Part shown: piece by piece, positions 26,219 through 34,675 of the stretch
Layout: each line of letters opens with the position of its first letter
How positions within the stretch are numbered: position 1 is the first letter of the stretch
Assembly (NCBI RefSeq): GCF_003234565.1
Contig: NZ_QKTU01000015.1
Span: 1 to 63,215 of the forward strand
DNA from: Curtobacterium sp. MCBD17_013
GTDB lineage: Bacteria; Actinomycetota; Actinomycetes; Actinomycetales; Microbacteriaceae
DNA length: 63,215 nt
Direction of reading: 5' to 3'
Translations under genes and position numbers: made by a program
Notes under the pieces: generated by a model
Told to the model about the DNA's origin: nothing
The model's input: only the letters and a program-made list of their open reading frames with translations
Databases searched by the model: none

Positions 26219-28722
26219 ACCCGATCACCGCGGATCCCCTTGACCGCACCCGCTACCCGATCGACGAGTGGGCGCTGGAAGAGGCCGAGTACGCCCCCGA
26301 CGAGCAGGGCGTCGCCGAGACGCTGTTCGCGGTCGGCAACGGGTACCTCGGCCTCCGGGGGAACTTCGACGAGGGCCGGGGCGGGTTCTCGTACGGCACC
26401 TACGTGAACGGGTTCCACGAGATCTGGCCGATCCGCCACGCGGAAGAGGCCTTCGGGTTCGCGAAGGTGGGACAGACCATCGTCAACGCACCGGACGCCA
26501 AGGTGATCCGGCTCTACGTCGACGACGAACCCCTGGTCCTCGCCGAGGCCGACATCCTCCGGTACACGCGACGGCTCGAGTTCCGTGACGGCTACCTGCT
26601 CCGTGAGACCGAGTGGAGCACGCCCTCGGGTAAGCGCGTGCTCATCCGCTCGCGCCGACTCGTGTCGTTCGCCGACCGGCACTTCGCGGTCGTCGACTAC
26701 GAGGTCACGATGCTCGACCACGATGCCTCCGTGCTGCTGTCGAGCCAGATCCTCAACCGCCAGGACGTGCCCGACGAGTACCACGCGATGATGCAGACCG
26801 CGGCGCCGATGTTCGACCCGCGCAAGGCGGAGCAGTTCACGAACCGCGTCCTGCAACCGCGCTTCCGGCGGAACACGGGCGAGCGGTCGCTGCTCGGTTA
26901 CCAGACGTCGAGCTCGGGCATGACCATCTGCGTGGGGGCCGAGCACCGGCTCGAGACCGACAACACGTGGGACCACACCGCGCAGATCGACGACGACCTC
27001 GCCAAGCACGTGTACCGGATCACGGCCAAGGCCGGACAGCCGATCCGCCTCGTCAAGACGATCACGTACCACACGTCGCGCGGGGTCCCCGCCCGGGAGC
27101 TCGCCGATCGCTGCGACCGGACGCTCGACCGTGCGGCCGAGACCTCCGTGGACGACATGTTCGCGCACCAGCGGGCGTGGATGGACGACTTCTGGGCCCG
27201 GAGCGACGTCGAGATCCCGCACGAGCCCGGCCTGCAGCAGGCGGTCCGGTGGAACCTGTTCCAGCTCGCGCAGGCCACCGCCCGCACCGATGGCCACGGC
27301 ATCGCGGCGAAGGGCGTGAGCGGCTCCGGGTACGGCGGCCACTACTTCTGGGACACCGAGGTCTACGTGCTGCCGTTCCTCAGCTACACGGCACCGATCG
27401 TCGCCCGGAACGCCATGCGGTTCCGCTACAACATGCTCGACGCCGCCCGTGACCGCGCTCGCGAGCTGAACCAGCGCGGCGCCCTGTTCCCGTGGCGCAC
27501 GATCAACGGTCAGGAGTCGAGCGCGTACTACGCGGCCGGCACCGCGCAGTACCACATCGACGCCGACATCGCCCACGCGCTCATGCAGTACGTCCGGGCG
27601 AGCGGTGACCGCGAGTTCCTCAAGCGTGGGGCGATCGACATCCTCGTCGAGACCGCGCGCTTGTGGGAGGACCTCGGTTTCTGGCGGCGGAACGGCGACC
27701 GGAAGTTCCACATCGACGGCGTGACGGGCCCGGACGAGTACACCACCGTCGTCGACGACAACATGTACACGAACGTCATGGCCCGCGCGAACCTGTGGTT
27801 CGCCGTGAACGCGTGCCGTGAACTCCGTGCCGACGACCCGGTCGAGTTCTCGCGCATGGTCCGTCGTACGGGCCTGGACGAGTCGGAGATCGCGGGCTGG
27901 GCCGCGGCGGCCGAGGCCATGGAGATCCCGTTCGACCCGCACCGGGGCATCCACCCGCAGGACGCCCAGTTCCTCGACAAGGAGCTCTGGGACCTCGAGA
28001 AGACGCCGGAGTCGAAGCGCCCGCTCCTGCTGCACTACCACCCGCTCGTGATCTACCGGTTCCAGGTGCTCAAGCAGGCGGACGTCGTGCTCGCGCTGTT
28101 CCTGCAGGGCCACGAGTTCACGCCCGCCGAGAAGCGCCGCGACTTCGAGTACTACGACGCGCTGACCACCGGTGACTCGACGCTGTCGGCGGTCGTCCAG
28201 TCGATCATCGCGGCCGAGGTCGGGTACCACGAGCTCGCGGAGCAGTACTTCCTCACCTCGCTGTTCGTCGACCTCGCCGACCTGCACGGCAACACGTCCG
28301 ACGGCGTCCACGTCGCCTCGACGGGCGGCGTCTGGGGTGCCCTCGTCAACGGCTTCGGCGGCATGCGCGACCACGGCGGCCGACTGACGTTCAATCCGCG
28401 GCTGCCGAAGACATGGCCCGGCCTGACCTTCCGGCTCACCGTGCAGGGGAACCGGATGCGCGTCGAGCTCGAACCGGATCGCATGACCTTCACGATCGAG
28501 CACGGCACCGAGGTCACGGTGTGGGTGCACAACGAGGAGTTCCTCGTCTCGGCGGACCACCCGCTCGTCGTCGAGCTCGGGCACCAGGGGCCGCGGCTCG
28601 AGGCGCACGCGCCGACGACGAGCGACATCCAGGGCACGCTCCGTGCCGACGGATCCGTCATCACCGCGTCCATCCCGACGATCTCGCTCGAGCGCGACGA
28701 GGTGGAGGCGCAGCCGTCGTGA
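26215..28722 (+). CDS. GH65 family disaccharide phosphorylase
   Basis: An 835-residue inverting phosphorylase. The N-terminal domain has ETLFAVGNGYLGLRGNFDEG. The (alpha/alpha)6 catalytic domain contains GSGYGGHYFWDTEVYVLPF, GALFPWRTINGQESS, YHIDADIAHALMQY and the general acid Glu508 in VTGPDEYTTVVDDNMYTN. The phosphate site is in LLLHYHPLVIYRFQVLKQADVVLALFLQ. With Pi it splits an alpha-linked disaccharide to beta-glucose 1-phosphate and glucose, and the coupled pgmB gene then feeds glycolysis. Maltose, trehalose and kojibiose are all possible substrates, and the sequence as read does not decide between them. Confidence 0.9.
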   Translation: MNPITADPLDRTRYPIDEWALEEAEYAPDEQGVAETLFAVGNGYLGLRGNFDEGRGGFSYGTYVNGFHEIWPIRHAEEAFGFAKVGQTIVNAPDAKVIRLYVDDEPLVLAEADILRYTRRLEFRDGYLLRETEWSTPSGKRVLIRSRRLVSFADRHFAVVDYEVTMLDHDASVLLSSQILNRQDVPDEYHAMMQTAAPMFDPRKAEQFTNRVLQPRFRRNTGERSLLGYQTSSSGMTICVGAEHRLETDNTWDHTAQIDDDLAKHVYRITAKAGQPIRLVKTITYHTSRGVPARELADRCDRTLDRAAETSVDDMFAHQRAWMDDFWARSDVEIPHEPGLQQAVRWNLFQLAQATARTDGHGIAAKGVSGSGYGGHYFWDTEVYVLPFLSYTAPIVARNAMRFRYNMLDAARDRARELNQRGALFPWRTINGQESSAYYAAGTAQYHIDADIAHALMQYVRASGDREFLKRGAIDILVETARLWEDLGFWRRNGDRKFHIDGVTGPDEYTTVVDDNMYTNVMARANLWFAVNACRELRADDPVEFSRMVRRTGLDESEIAGWAAAAEAMEIPFDPHRGIHPQDAQFLDKELWDLEKTPESKRPLLLHYHPLVIYRFQVLKQADVVLALFLQGHEFTPAEKRRDFEYYDALTTGDSTLSAVVQSIIAAEVGYHELAEQYFLTSLFVDLADLHGNTSDGVHVASTGGVWGALVNGFGGMRDHGGRLTFNPRLPKTWPGLTFRLTVQGNRMRVELEPDRMTFTIEHGTEVTVWVHNEEFLVSADHPLVVELGHQGPRLEAHAPTTSDIQGTLRADGSVITASIPTISLERDEVEAQPS

Positions 28723-29303
28723 GTGCACGCCGGGTCGCCGCCGACGCGGACGTCGGCACCCGCTGGGTGGCCCTGCTCCGCGGCGTGAACGTGGGCGGGG
28801 TCACCGTCCGGAACCCCGAACTCACCGCGGTCGTCGCGGGGATCGGCGGCACCGACGTCCGACCGGTGCTCGCGAGCGGCAACGTGGTGTTCACGGCCCC
28901 GGCGCCCGACGCCGGACCGGAGCACGCGGTCGCGCAGGACGCTGCGGAGGCGACCCTCCGGGACCGGCTCGAGCGCGGCCTCCAGGACCGGTTCGGCCGC
29001 CCGGTGCCCGTGGTGCTCGTGCGACAGGACCGACTGGCGGCGCTCGTCGACGCGTTCCCGTTCCCGGTCGACGCGGCGACGCACGCGTACGTCGTGTTCT
29101 CGTCGGACCAGGACGCCCTCGAGGCCCTCGTCGCCGACCCGGTGCAGCCGCCGGATCGGGTGGTCGTCGGCGACGGCGTCGTCTACTGGGCGTGCCCGAA
29201 GGGGTCGAGCACCGACACCCCGTTCGCCAAGCGTGCGGCCACGTCGCGGTTCCGCGCGACGACGACGACGCGGAACGTGAACACGCTCCGTCGCATGGCG
29301 TGA
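28719..29303 (+). CDS. DUF1697 family protein
   Basis: A 194-residue member of DUF1697, a conserved bacterial family of unknown function. Typical marks are RWVALLRGVNVGG near the start, RPVLASGNVVFTA, and the C-terminal KRAATSRFRATTTTRNVNTLRRM (RN-T..L). GTG 28719 overlaps the GH65 stop (GTGA), so it is translated with the phosphorylase operon, although the family has no known link with sugar metabolism. Confidence 0.85.
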   Translation: MSARRVAADADVGTRWVALLRGVNVGGVTVRNPELTAVVAGIGGTDVRPVLASGNVVFTAPAPDAGPEHAVAQDAAEATLRDRLERGLQDRFGRPVPVVLVRQDRLAALVDAFPFPVDAATHAYVVFSSDQDALEALVADPVQPPDRVVVGDGVVYWACPKGSSTDTPFAKRAATSRFRATTTTRNVNTLRRMA

Positions 29304-29385
29304 CCGCGGCACCATGCGCCAGGGAAACGCGCCGGGGGACACCGCCCCGGGGGCGACCGGCAGCCACCCGAGTACAACGATCACC

Positions 29386-29853
29386 ATGACGAACGAACGT
29401 CCCGACACCGACGGGCCCGACGCAGCCCATCGGATCCCGGAGGGGGTCGACGACGCCACGGTGGACGCCCTCGGCAAGCTGTCCGAGGGGCTCGAGGCGC
29501 TCGAGCACGCTCGCGGCCTGCTGTACGGCTTCCACCGCCTCACGGGTACGGCGGACCTCGCGATCGGTGAAGCGGTGGACCTGTTCCGCCAGGCCGGACA
29601 CGACGACGTCGCCGACCGCATCGAGCGTGACGTCGTCGGCCGCAACGTCATCGCCGGCCGATGGACGTTCCAGATCGTCGAGGACTATGACGACGGCTAC
29701 TGGTCGGTCGTGCGCGACGCCGAACGGGAGGCCCGCGAGCAGCTGGCCGGCGGCCGTCGCCACCTCTTCGAGGCCCGCATGAAGGAGCAGCGCCGCACCC
29801 ACGGGGCGCCCCACCACGAGGCCCTGCCCGCCGATGTCGGCGAGCAGGTGTGA
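29386..29853 (+). CDS. Conserved actinobacterial hypothetical protein
   Basis: A 155-residue soluble, mostly helical acidic protein (VDALGKLSEGLEALEHARGL, EAVDLFRQAGHDDVADRIERDVVG, then WTFQIVEDYDDGYWSVVRD and a charged tail). I do not recognise a named family. ATG 29386 is preferred because TACAAC stands 7 nt upstream, as in leaderless transcripts. The ORF track start at 29314 has no support. It is not obviously coupled to its neighbours. Confidence 0.75.
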   Translation: MTNERPDTDGPDAAHRIPEGVDDATVDALGKLSEGLEALEHARGLLYGFHRLTGTADLAIGEAVDLFRQAGHDDVADRIERDVVGRNVIAGRWTFQIVEDYDDGYWSVVRDAEREAREQLAGGRRHLFEARMKEQRRTHGAPHHEALPADVGEQV

Positions 29854-29863
29854 TGATGGGGCG

Positions 29864-30460
29864 GTGAACGGACGCCAGGACCGGGCTCGCGTCGAGGCGG
29901 CCGTGCGCGAGCTCCTCGCCGGTGTCGGCGAGGACCCGACGCGTCCGGGCCTCCAGGCGACGCCCGCGCGGGTGGCGGACGCGTTCGCCGAGTTCTTCAG
30001 CGGCCTCGGGGTCGACGCGACCGACATCGTGCGACGCGGGGCGGTGCCGGCCGAGCCGGACGAGCTCGGTGAGGTCGTGATCGTGCGCGACGTCCGGTTC
30101 CGCTCGGTGTGTGAGCACCACCTGCTGCCGTTCCTCGGGGTCGCCCACCTGGCGTACGTGCCGGGCGAGCGGATCATCGGGCTCGGCACGCTCTCGCGAG
30201 TGGTCGACGCGATCGCCTCGCGGCCGCAGCTGCAGGAGCGGCTCGGGTCCGAGGTCGTGTCGGCCATCGCCGAGGGGCTCGACGCCCCGGGGGTGCTCGT
30301 CGTGCTCGACGCCGTGCACGCCTGCGTGACGACCCGTGGTGAGCGGCAGACGGCCAGTTCGACGGTGACCGTGGCGAGCAGCGGAGTCCTCGCGGACCCG
30401 GTCCGTCGGGCCGATGTCATCGCGCTCATCGGCGCGGCCGGCAGCGGAGCGGTGGCATGA
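29864..30460 (+). CDS. folE: GTP cyclohydrolase I
   Basis: A 198-residue enzyme of usual length that converts GTP to 7,8-dihydroneopterin triphosphate, the first pterin step. GEDPTRPGLQATPARVADAF and the zinc/active-site stretch SVCEHHLLPFLGVAHLAYVP are intact, as are GLGTLSRVVDAI, AVHACVTTRGERQTASSTVT and the last zinc ligand Cys. GTG 29864 gives the family's usual start, and an ATG at 29834 overlaps the previous gene. Its stop overlaps folP (ATGA). Confidence 0.93.
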   Translation: MNGRQDRARVEAAVRELLAGVGEDPTRPGLQATPARVADAFAEFFSGLGVDATDIVRRGAVPAEPDELGEVVIVRDVRFRSVCEHHLLPFLGVAHLAYVPGERIIGLGTLSRVVDAIASRPQLQERLGSEVVSAIAEGLDAPGVLVVLDAVHACVTTRGERQTASSTVTVASSGVLADPVRRADVIALIGAAGSGAVA

Positions 30461-31491
30461 CGGCGGACGCGGCCGTGGGCCTCCCGACCGGCGCCGTGCT
30501 CGTGACCGAGCCCGAGCGCGCGGCCGACCCCGAGCGCGCGACCGGCCCTGAGCGCACGGCCGCCCCCGTGCTCGCGACCGGTGCCGTGCTCCCGCCGCTC
30601 CGCCACCCCGTCCGCAGGATCGGCCGCCGGACGTTCGACTTCGACCGGCGGATCGCCGTCATGGCGATCGTCAACCGCACCCCCGACTCGTTCCATGACC
30701 GAGGCGCCACGTTCGCGCTCGATCGAGCGGTCGCCGCAGCGGTGGCGGCGGCGGACGAGGGCGCGGACTGGGTGGACGTCGGCGGCGTCAAGTTCGCCCC
30801 CGGCCCCGAGGTGCCCGCGGACGAGGAGGCCGACCGCGTCGTGCCCGTGGTGCGCGCGCTCGTCCAGGCCTCGGACGTGGTCGTGTCCGTGGACACGTTC
30901 CGGCCCGAGGTCGCGGCGGCGGCGATCGCCGCGGGCGCCTCGGTCGTCAACGACACGACGGGGTTGTCGGATCCGCGGATGGCCGACGTCGTGGCCGACA
31001 GCGACGCGACGGTCGTCATCACCCACAGCCTGGCTGCCCCGCGGCAGGAGCACCCGATGCCGCGGTACGACGACGTCGTCGGCGACGTGGTCGCGTTCCT
31101 CCGGCGGCGGGTCGACCTCGCGCTCGAGCGTGGTGTGCCGGAGTCGCGGATCGTCGTCGACCCCGGACACGACCTCAACAAGACGACGGTGCACTCGCTC
31201 GAGTTGACCCGACGACTGGCCGAGGTCGCGGCGCTCGGGTTCCCGACCCTCGCGGCGGTGTCGAACAAGGACTTCGTCGGGGAGTCCCTGGGGCGGCCCC
31301 GGGGTGAACGGCTGGCGGGGTCGCTCGCGGCCGCGACCATGAGCGCGATGCTCGGCGCCCGGATCCTCCGCATGCACGACGTCCGTCCGGCGGTCGACGC
31401 GGCCCGCATGGTCGAGGCCGTGCTCGGCTGGCGCGCCCCCGTCGACCCGGTCCACAACCTGTTGCCCGAGGGCAACCGCCCGGTCGCATGA
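30457..31491 (+). CDS. folP: Dihydropteroate synthase family protein, FolP2-like
   Basis: A 344-residue TIM-barrel protein of the dihydropteroate synthase family. An extra, repetitive N-terminus (EPERAADPERATGPERTAAP) of about 50 residues precedes the barrel. The two signatures read MAIVNRTPDSFHDRG and WVDVGGVKFAPGPEV. Canonical enzymes have N-T-D-S-F-SDGG and DIGGEST/SRPG patterns. The variants here match the mycobacterial FolP2 branch, whose DHPS activity is doubtful. VDPGHDLNKTTVHSLELTRRL and SNKDFVGESLGRPRGERL also fit that branch. It overlaps folE and the RibD-like gene, so a pterin role is likely but not proven to be pABA condensation. Confidence 0.8.
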   Translation: MTADAAVGLPTGAVLVTEPERAADPERATGPERTAAPVLATGAVLPPLRHPVRRIGRRTFDFDRRIAVMAIVNRTPDSFHDRGATFALDRAVAAAVAAADEGADWVDVGGVKFAPGPEVPADEEADRVVPVVRALVQASDVVVSVDTFRPEVAAAAIAAGASVVNDTTGLSDPRMADVVADSDATVVITHSLAAPRQEHPMPRYDDVVGDVVAFLRRRVDLALERGVPESRIVVDPGHDLNKTTVHSLELTRRLAEVAALGFPTLAAVSNKDFVGESLGRPRGERLAGSLAAATMSAMLGARILRMHDVRPAVDAARMVEAVLGWRAPVDPVHNLLPEGNRPVA

Positions 31492-32405
31492 GCCCGGACG
31501 AGCACGCCGCCGACGAGCCCGCAGCCGCAGCCGCCGCCGGGGCGACGGACGCCGCCGCAGCCGCCGCCGGGGCGACGGACGCCGCCGCAGCCGCCGCCGG
31601 GGCGACGAACCCCGCCGCCGCCGCCGGGGCGACGGATGCCGCCGCCATCGAGCAGCTGTTCCCCGCCGCCGGCCCGGGACCGCTCGACGACGACGCACTC
31701 CTCGCCCTGTACGGCCGGGAGGCCCGACACCCCTCCCCGACGACGGCCGACGGCTGGGTGCGCGTCAACTTCGTGAGCAGTCTCGACGGCTCCGCCACCG
31801 CCGAGGGCGTCTCCGGTGGCCTCGGCGGCCCAGCCGACCTCCGCGTGTTCGACCTCCTGCGCCGCCTCGCGGACGTCGTCCTCGTCGCAGCCGGGACCGT
31901 CCGGAACGAGGGGTACGGGCCGATGCGCCTGCACGACGCGGACGTGGCGTGGCGGCGTGCGCGGGACCTCCCGGACCACCCCGCGTTCGCGATCGTCAGC
32001 GGGTCCCTGGCGCTCGATGCGGCGTCGCGGGTCTTCACGGAGGCACCGGTGCGACCGGTCGTCCTGACGCATGCGGAGGCACCCGCGGACCGACGCGCGG
32101 CGCTCGCCGCGGTCGCGGACGTCGTCGACTGCGGGGCGGACGCCGTGGACGTCGCGGTCGTCCGGCGGGCGCTGGTGGAGCGCGGCCTCGCCCAGATCCA
32201 CTGCGAGGGCGGGCCCGGCCTCCTCGGGGCGCTCGTGGCGGCCGATGCGGTGGACGAGCTGTGCCTCACCGTCAGTCCGGTCCTCGAGGGCGGCGACGGC
32301 CCCCGGATCGCGCGGGGCGGTGCCGGACAGGGCCTCCGCTCGATGCGGCTCGCCCACGTCCTCCGCGCCGGCGACATGCTCCTGACGCGGTACCGTCGAC
32401 CGTGA
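31488..32405 (+). CDS. RibD C-terminal/DHFR-like pyrimidine reductase family protein
   Basis: A 305-residue protein. The first 60 residues are Ala-rich and contain about four copies of a 10-residue unit (AAAGATDAAA). The rest is the RibD C-terminal NADPH-dependent reductase domain related to dihydrofolate reductase: WVRVNFVSSLDGSATAEG, LRRLADVVLVAAGTVRNEGYGP, then IHCEGGPGLLGALVAADAVDELCLTVSPVLEGG. It lacks the RibD deaminase half. Placed directly after folE-folP, it may reduce a pterin or flavin precursor or stand in for FolA, as reported for some RibD-like proteins. The overlap with folP is ATGA. Confidence 0.82.
   Translation: MSPDEHAADEPAAAAAAGATDAAAAAAGATDAAAAAAGATNPAAAAGATDAAAIEQLFPAAGPGPLDDDALLALYGREARHPSPTTADGWVRVNFVSSLDGSATAEGVSGGLGGPADLRVFDLLRRLADVVLVAAGTVRNEGYGPMRLHDADVAWRRARDLPDHPAFAIVSGSLALDAASRVFTEAPVRPVVLTHAEAPADRRAALAAVADVVDCGADAVDVAVVRRALVERGLAQIHCEGGPGLLGALVAADAVDELCLTVSPVLEGGDGPRIARGGAGQGLRSMRLAHVLRAGDMLLTRYRRP
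31531..31646 (+). repeat. 30-bp tandem repeat in the RibD-like gene
   Basis: Two exact 30-bp units (31531-31560, 31561-31590), a third with three changes (31591-31620) and a fourth truncated unit (31621-31646) encode the Ala/Gly/Thr/Asp N-terminus. Unit length keeps the frame, so copies can change without breaking the gene. Confidence 0.8.
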
Positions 32406-33067
32406 TGCCGCATCACCTCGACCACGTCACCGCCGGGTTCCTGTTCGACATGGACGGCACCCTCGTCGACTCCACCGCGATCGTCGAGGCCGCCTGGGGG
32501 CGCTTCGGGGCGGAGCACGGCATCGACCCGCGCGAGATCCTCGCGTTCTCGCACGGTCGCCAGACCATCGACACCGTGACCCGGTTCCTGCCCGACCGGT
32601 CCCACGACGAACGGGTCGCCCTGTCGGCGGCGCTCGTGGCCGACGAGGTCCGTCGCACCGACGGCATCACCGAGGTCCCCGGCGCCGGCGCGCTCATGCG
32701 GACCCTCCTCGACCTCGGAGCGCCCGTCGCCCTCGTGACGAGCGCGCCGCGCGACCTCGCACTGAACCGGATGGTGGCGGCCGGCGTCCCCGTGCCCGAG
32801 GTGGTCGTCACCGCCGAGGACGTGCCGAACGGCAAGCCCGCTCCCGACTGCTACCGGCTCGGGGCCGAGATGCTCGGTCTCCCGCCCGGGGACTGCACCG
32901 CCTTCGAGGACGCTGAAGCGGGCCTCGTGTCCGCCGTGGCGTCGGGGGCCCACGTCGTCGTGGTCGGCGCGCACACGTCCCCGACGACCGAGGGTCTCGA
33001 CCGCGTGACGGACCACACGCGCGTCACGGTGTCACGCGCAGACGCGGGCTTCCGCGTCCGGGGCTGA
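32405..33067 (+). CDS. HAD-family sugar-phosphatase-like hydrolase
   Basis: A 220-residue HAD-IA phosphatase. The nucleophile motif is GFLFDMDGTLVDSTAIVEAAW. A helical cap follows with FSHGRQTIDTVTRFLP, then APVALVTSAPRDLALNRM, DVPNGKPAPDCYRLGAEMLG and CTAFEDAEAGLVSAVASGA. The layout resembles 2-deoxyglucose-6-phosphate or glycerol-3-phosphate phosphatases, and its substrate is unknown. ATG 32405 shares a base with the stop of the RibD-like gene (TGATG), and GTG 32402 is possible. As the last gene of the folE operon it might remove phosphate from a pterin or flavin intermediate, but this is speculation. Confidence 0.85.
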   Translation: MPHHLDHVTAGFLFDMDGTLVDSTAIVEAAWGRFGAEHGIDPREILAFSHGRQTIDTVTRFLPDRSHDERVALSAALVADEVRRTDGITEVPGAGALMRTLLDLGAPVALVTSAPRDLALNRMVAAGVPVPEVVVTAEDVPNGKPAPDCYRLGAEMLGLPPGDCTAFEDAEAGLVSAVASGAHVVVVGAHTSPTTEGLDRVTDHTRVTVSRADAGFRVRG

Positions 33068-33253
33068 GCGCCCGCCGGGCCGGGAGCAGGTGCCGGGCCG
33101 AGCCGGTGTGCACCCGGGGGACGGGGCGCCTCCACGTCGGCTGCGACCTGCGGACGCTCGCGGGTGATCACGCCGACACTCGATGGAGCCGCCGGACACG
33201 ACCCGACGGCGGCGCGGAGCCGATCCGGACCGCGCACCGACGGAAGGAGCACC

Positions 33254-33817
33254 ATGGCCGACGAACTGAACGGCACGAAGATCCTCGTGATCGCCACGAA
33301 CTACGGGGTCGAGCAGGACGAGATCGTCGTCCCGGTCGAGCAGCTCCGCGAGAAGGGCGCCGCGGTCACGATCGCCGCCAAGGAGCAGTCGCCCATCCAG
33401 ACGCTCGTGGGCGACAAGGACCCGGGCCAGCAGGTGGACGTCGACCTCGCGCTCGACGAGGCCGACGAGAGCGACTACGACGCGATCCTCATCCCCGGCG
33501 GCACCATCAACGCCGACACACTGCGCCGCGAGCCGGGAGCGATCGCCCTCGTCACGGCGTTCGCCGACGCGGGCAAGCCCATCGCCGCGATCTGCCACGG
33601 TCCCTGGCTCCTGGTCGAGGCGGGCATCCTCCCCGGACGCACAATCACCTCGTTCCACACGCTGCAGACCGACATCCGCAACGCCGGCGCCGAGTGGGTG
33701 GACCGCGAGGTCGAGGTCGACGTCTCGGGGGGCTACACGCTCATCACCTCCCGCAACCCCGGCGACCTGCAGGCGTTCGTCCCCGCGATCGAAGGGGCGG
33801 TCGTCCCCGTCGGCTGA
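33254..33817 (+). CDS. DJ-1/PfpI family protein (general stress/deglycase type)
   Basis: A 187-residue class-I-glutamine-amidotransferase-like protein of the PfpI/YhbO branch. KILVIATNYGVEQDEIVVPVEQL opens the fold. The conserved acid is in the YDAILIPGGTINADTLR region, and the reactive cysteine is Cys114 in AAICHGPWLLVEAG. SGGYTLITSRNPGDLQAF closes it. The family includes stress proteins proposed to act as proteases or deglycases. GGAAGGAG precedes ATG 33254. It is transcribed alone and ends at a shared bidirectional terminator. Confidence 0.9.
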   Translation: MADELNGTKILVIATNYGVEQDEIVVPVEQLREKGAAVTIAAKEQSPIQTLVGDKDPGQQVDVDLALDEADESDYDAILIPGGTINADTLRREPGAIALVTAFADAGKPIAAICHGPWLLVEAGILPGRTITSFHTLQTDIRNAGAEWVDREVEVDVSGGYTLITSRNPGDLQAFVPAIEGAVVPVG

Positions 33818-33837
33818 CCCCGGCACGTCGAACACCC

Positions 33838-33881
33838 TGGTGCCCGTCGAACCGCGTGATCCCGCGGTTCGACGGGCACCA
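33838..33881. terminator. Bidirectional terminator made of a TCGAACCGCG palindrome
   Basis: Two 19-bp perfect arms (33838-33856 and 33863-33881, TGGTGCCCGTCGAACCGCG and its complement) close on a TGATCC loop between the converging PfpI and MOSC genes. Another half-arm (GCGGTTCGAC) follows at 33883-33892. The inner 10 bp equal the element at 15222 within the GH36 gene. Confidence 0.75.
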
Positions 33882-33909
33882 CGCGGTTCGACGGCCACGC
33901 GAACCGTGC

Positions 33910-34515
33910 TCAGCCCAGCGGCACCGCCGCCCGGAGCGTCCCCGGGCCGAGCGTGAGCACGCCGTCGGTCAGCGGCTCGCAGCGGATCCCGCCCCGACCC
34001 CGCATCCCGCGGAACGCGCCCGGCCCGATCGCCACGTCCATCCACGCGCAGGGGTTCGCCGCACGGTGTCCCTGCAGCACGACCGGGCCCGACCCCGTGT
34101 CGATCGAGAACAGGACGCCGCGGAGGGCCTCGACGTCGACGCCGCGGAGCACCACGTTGCGTCGGGTGAGCGCCGGGTCCAGCGGGATGCCGAGTTCCGC
34201 CGCGAGCGCCTGGAGCGGCTCGGCCCCGATCACCGTGACGGACGCCTGCCGGTGCGCGGGGTGGCCGTGGAACCGGTCGCCGACGATCCCGAGCCCGGCC
34301 CGGACCGTGATCCGCTCGTGGAGCTCCGGTCCGTCCGCCGGGGCCGGACCGTCGGCGGGCCGGCCCTCGTAGCGGTGCCGCGGTGCGGCGAGCAGCAGCT
34401 CGACGGTCACCGGGTACGCGGTCGTCAGCAGTCCGGCCGGGAGGCCCGGAGTCGCGTCCGCCCCGTCGCGCGCGTCCGCCCCGTCGCCGGCGGGGTGCTC
34501 ACCGCTCGCGTCCAT
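33910..34515 (-). CDS. MOSC domain protein
   Basis: A 201-residue protein with a MOSC (molybdenum-cofactor sulfurase C-terminal) domain. ITVRAGLGIVGDRFHGHPAHRQASVTVIGAE and the conserved cysteine in RAANPCAWMDVAIGPGAFRGMRGRGGIRC are present. MOSC proteins handle sulfur on molybdenum cofactor or act in reductive detoxification. The N-terminal 35 residues are Asp/Ala/Gly-rich with the CGGGAGGCCCG word at 34438-34448. ATG 34515 is preceded by TACGGT 8 nt upstream, suggesting a leaderless start. Divergent from the Ada-AlkA gene. Confidence 0.82.
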   Translation of the reverse strand: MDASGEHPAGDGADARDGADATPGLPAGLLTTAYPVTVELLLAAPRHRYEGRPADGPAPADGPELHERITVRAGLGIVGDRFHGHPAHRQASVTVIGAEPLQALAAELGIPLDPALTRRNVVLRGVDVEALRGVLFSIDTGSGPVVLQGHRAANPCAWMDVAIGPGAFRGMRGRGGIRCEPLTDGVLTLGPGTLRAAVPLG

Positions 34516-34675
34516 GACACCCGACCGTACCTGTCGGCGTCCGCCGTGCCTCCCGGTCGAGGTGCGGAGGCGGACCGAGCGCGCCACTGCGCGCCCGCCG
34601 GGCCGATCCCGTCGACCCTGCCGCCGTGTCCGATTCCCGCTGGTTCGGGTCGGTGGCGCGTGTCAGGCTGGGAGC

